Assembly: GCF_017744115.1 (NCBI RefSeq)
Contig: NZ_JAGHQW010000003.1
Location: 1 to 64,000, forward strand
Length of the DNA stretch: 64,000 nt
Direction: 5' to 3'
Source of the DNA: Salinisphaera sp. G21_0
Lineage (GTDB): Bacteria; Pseudomonadota; Gammaproteobacteria; Pseudomonadales; Endozoicomonadaceae
The notes under the pieces are model-generated. The model saw only the letters and a program-made list of their open reading frames with translations. It was not told the origin of the DNA and did not search any database. Shown here in pieces: positions 63,324 to 64,000 of the stretch. Numbering within the stretch: the stretch's first letter is position 1; each line of letters opens with the position of its first letter. Position numbers and translations under genes: made by a program.

Positions 63324-64000
63324 ATGAACATTCAAAATAGTGGCAACAATGTACGATTGGAATCAGAGCGTAACTTGTTGGCCAAAAAGGCAAAATTGAA
63401 GCAACCGTTAAAGCCAGTGGATATGTGCGATGAAGTACAATCCAGGCTGCATTTAACGTCACCCCGGATTCCGCTGTCTGACAATGCGAGAACTGTATGC
63501 TTACAGGTTTCACCAGACCTGAGGTCTTCCCATTCCTTTGATTTTCGTTTTGTCGCTAATAATAATCAGGTTCGACATCTTTTATCTGCTCAAACCCATG
63601 AGCAAGACGTAGTCATTCTTTCGCATCCGGATGATCTTTCGCAGGGGAACCTGCTCAGCCGCTTGAGTATTGCCGGGACCGGTCATCACTCTTTGAAACC
63701 GGGCAAGCTATTTGAAAATAACGAGCCTTTGACCCTGGTTATCGATATCCGAACGCTCACCAGTGAAGAGCTGCCAAAACTTAATGATTTGCTGGATCCG
63801 GATAATCCTTGTCTGTTTGACAAAGTCACTCAGAAAAAACGTGCTCTGGGTAAACATGTTTCGCTGCTGGTATTGGCCAGTCATGGGCAGTTGGCAATGG
63901 CGGGGAAAAGTGACGAAGCACCGGGTGCGGATTTCTGGCGACGAATTAATCGACCGGGCAATACCTGGCAGTTTGACGCAGACAATGGCAATGACCAGAC
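63324..64000 (+). CDS. Unknown protein, 5' part only (cut by window end)
   Basis: The frame starts at an ATG at 63324 (after agtagcgggatct, weak) and stays open to the window edge, about 225 codons. It starts MNIQNSGNNVRLESERNLLA with a basic, Lys-rich region, no signal peptide, then mixed alpha/beta sequence: VVILSHPDDLSQGNLLSRLS, LTLVIDIRTLTSEELPKLND and HVSLLVLASHGQLAMAGK. The last two, with LLDPDNPCLFDKV between, weakly recall a P-loop AAA-type core in its Walker B and sensor part, but I see no Walker A. Absence of a signal and the accessory setting suggest a large cytoplasmic or effector protein. The identity is open. The 289-base gap before it holds an 8-base hairpin AGCGGAGT/ACTCCGCT at 63090-63116. 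Confidence 0.6.
   Translation, partial: MNIQNSGNNVRLESERNLLAKKAKLKQPLKPVDMCDEVQSRLHLTSPRIPLSDNARTVCLQVSPDLRSSHSFDFRFVANNNQVRHLLSAQTHEQDVVILSHPDDLSQGNLLSRLSIAGTGHHSLKPGKLFENNEPLTLVIDIRTLTSEELPKLNDLLDPDNPCLFDKVTQKKRALGKHVSLLVLASHGQLAMAGKSDEAPGADFWRRINRPGNTWQFDADNGNDQ

Overview
The window is a chromosomal segment of a gammaproteobacterium. The right half carries the classic gammaproteobacterial run rpsB-tsf-pyrH-frr-uppS-cdsA-dxr-rseP-bamA-skp-lpxD-fabZ-lpxA-lpxB-rnhB. A map-glnD pair, a long-Q-loop cydAB with cydX and lipid A genes fit the same class. A SET-domain protein, several large secreted proteins of unknown function, many small tandem paralogs and many foldback repeats suggest a host-associated marine member of the Oceanospirillales, perhaps an Endozoicomonas-like organism. 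That last placement is inference from style of content, not from a search.

Layout. 1-1.5 kb: the end of a prophage or phage remnant, with an unusual tandem duplication of a gene's 3' end. 1.5-13.3 kb: a defence locus on the minus strand, read as SNF2-type helicase with a PLD-like N-terminus, DUF4391 protein, type III DNA methyltransferase (Mod), type III restriction subunit (Res), then a separate AT-rich TIR-STAND protein. 13.7-16.6 kb: cydA-cydB-cydX, with the 39-residue CydX. 16.9-23 kb: an unknown membrane protein, a SET-domain protein and a membrane diguanylate cyclase. 23-27.1 kb: a three-gene set of lipoprotein retropepsin-like protease (tandem duplicated domain), inactive-transglutaminase membrane protein and RimK-like ATP-grasp ligase. 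27.6-34.5 kb: brnQ, a YbaK-type deacylase, a CorA-type transporter, glnD and map.

34.5-47.2 kb: an accessory block of about 12.6 kb separating map from rpsB, which are usually divergent neighbours. It holds two large secreted unknown proteins, two small membrane paralogs each followed by a MITE-like foldback element, a tandemly duplicated unit of about 1.13 kb carrying another paralog pair, and genes for glucosylglycerate metabolism: a GH13 phosphorylase, and galU, a HAD phosphatase and a glucosyl-3-phosphoglycerate synthase in one operon. These could make and recycle the compatible solute glucosylglycerate.

47.2-62.3 kb: the conserved translation / isoprenoid / envelope-biogenesis cluster, with hairpin terminators or attenuators after rpsB, tsf, bamA and lpxD. 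62.3-64 kb: synteny breaks after rnhB (dnaE is not next); a small membrane protein and the 5' part of a large unknown gene follow, the latter cut by the window edge. I saw no rRNA genes, tRNA genes, CRISPR arrays or complete insertion sequences.
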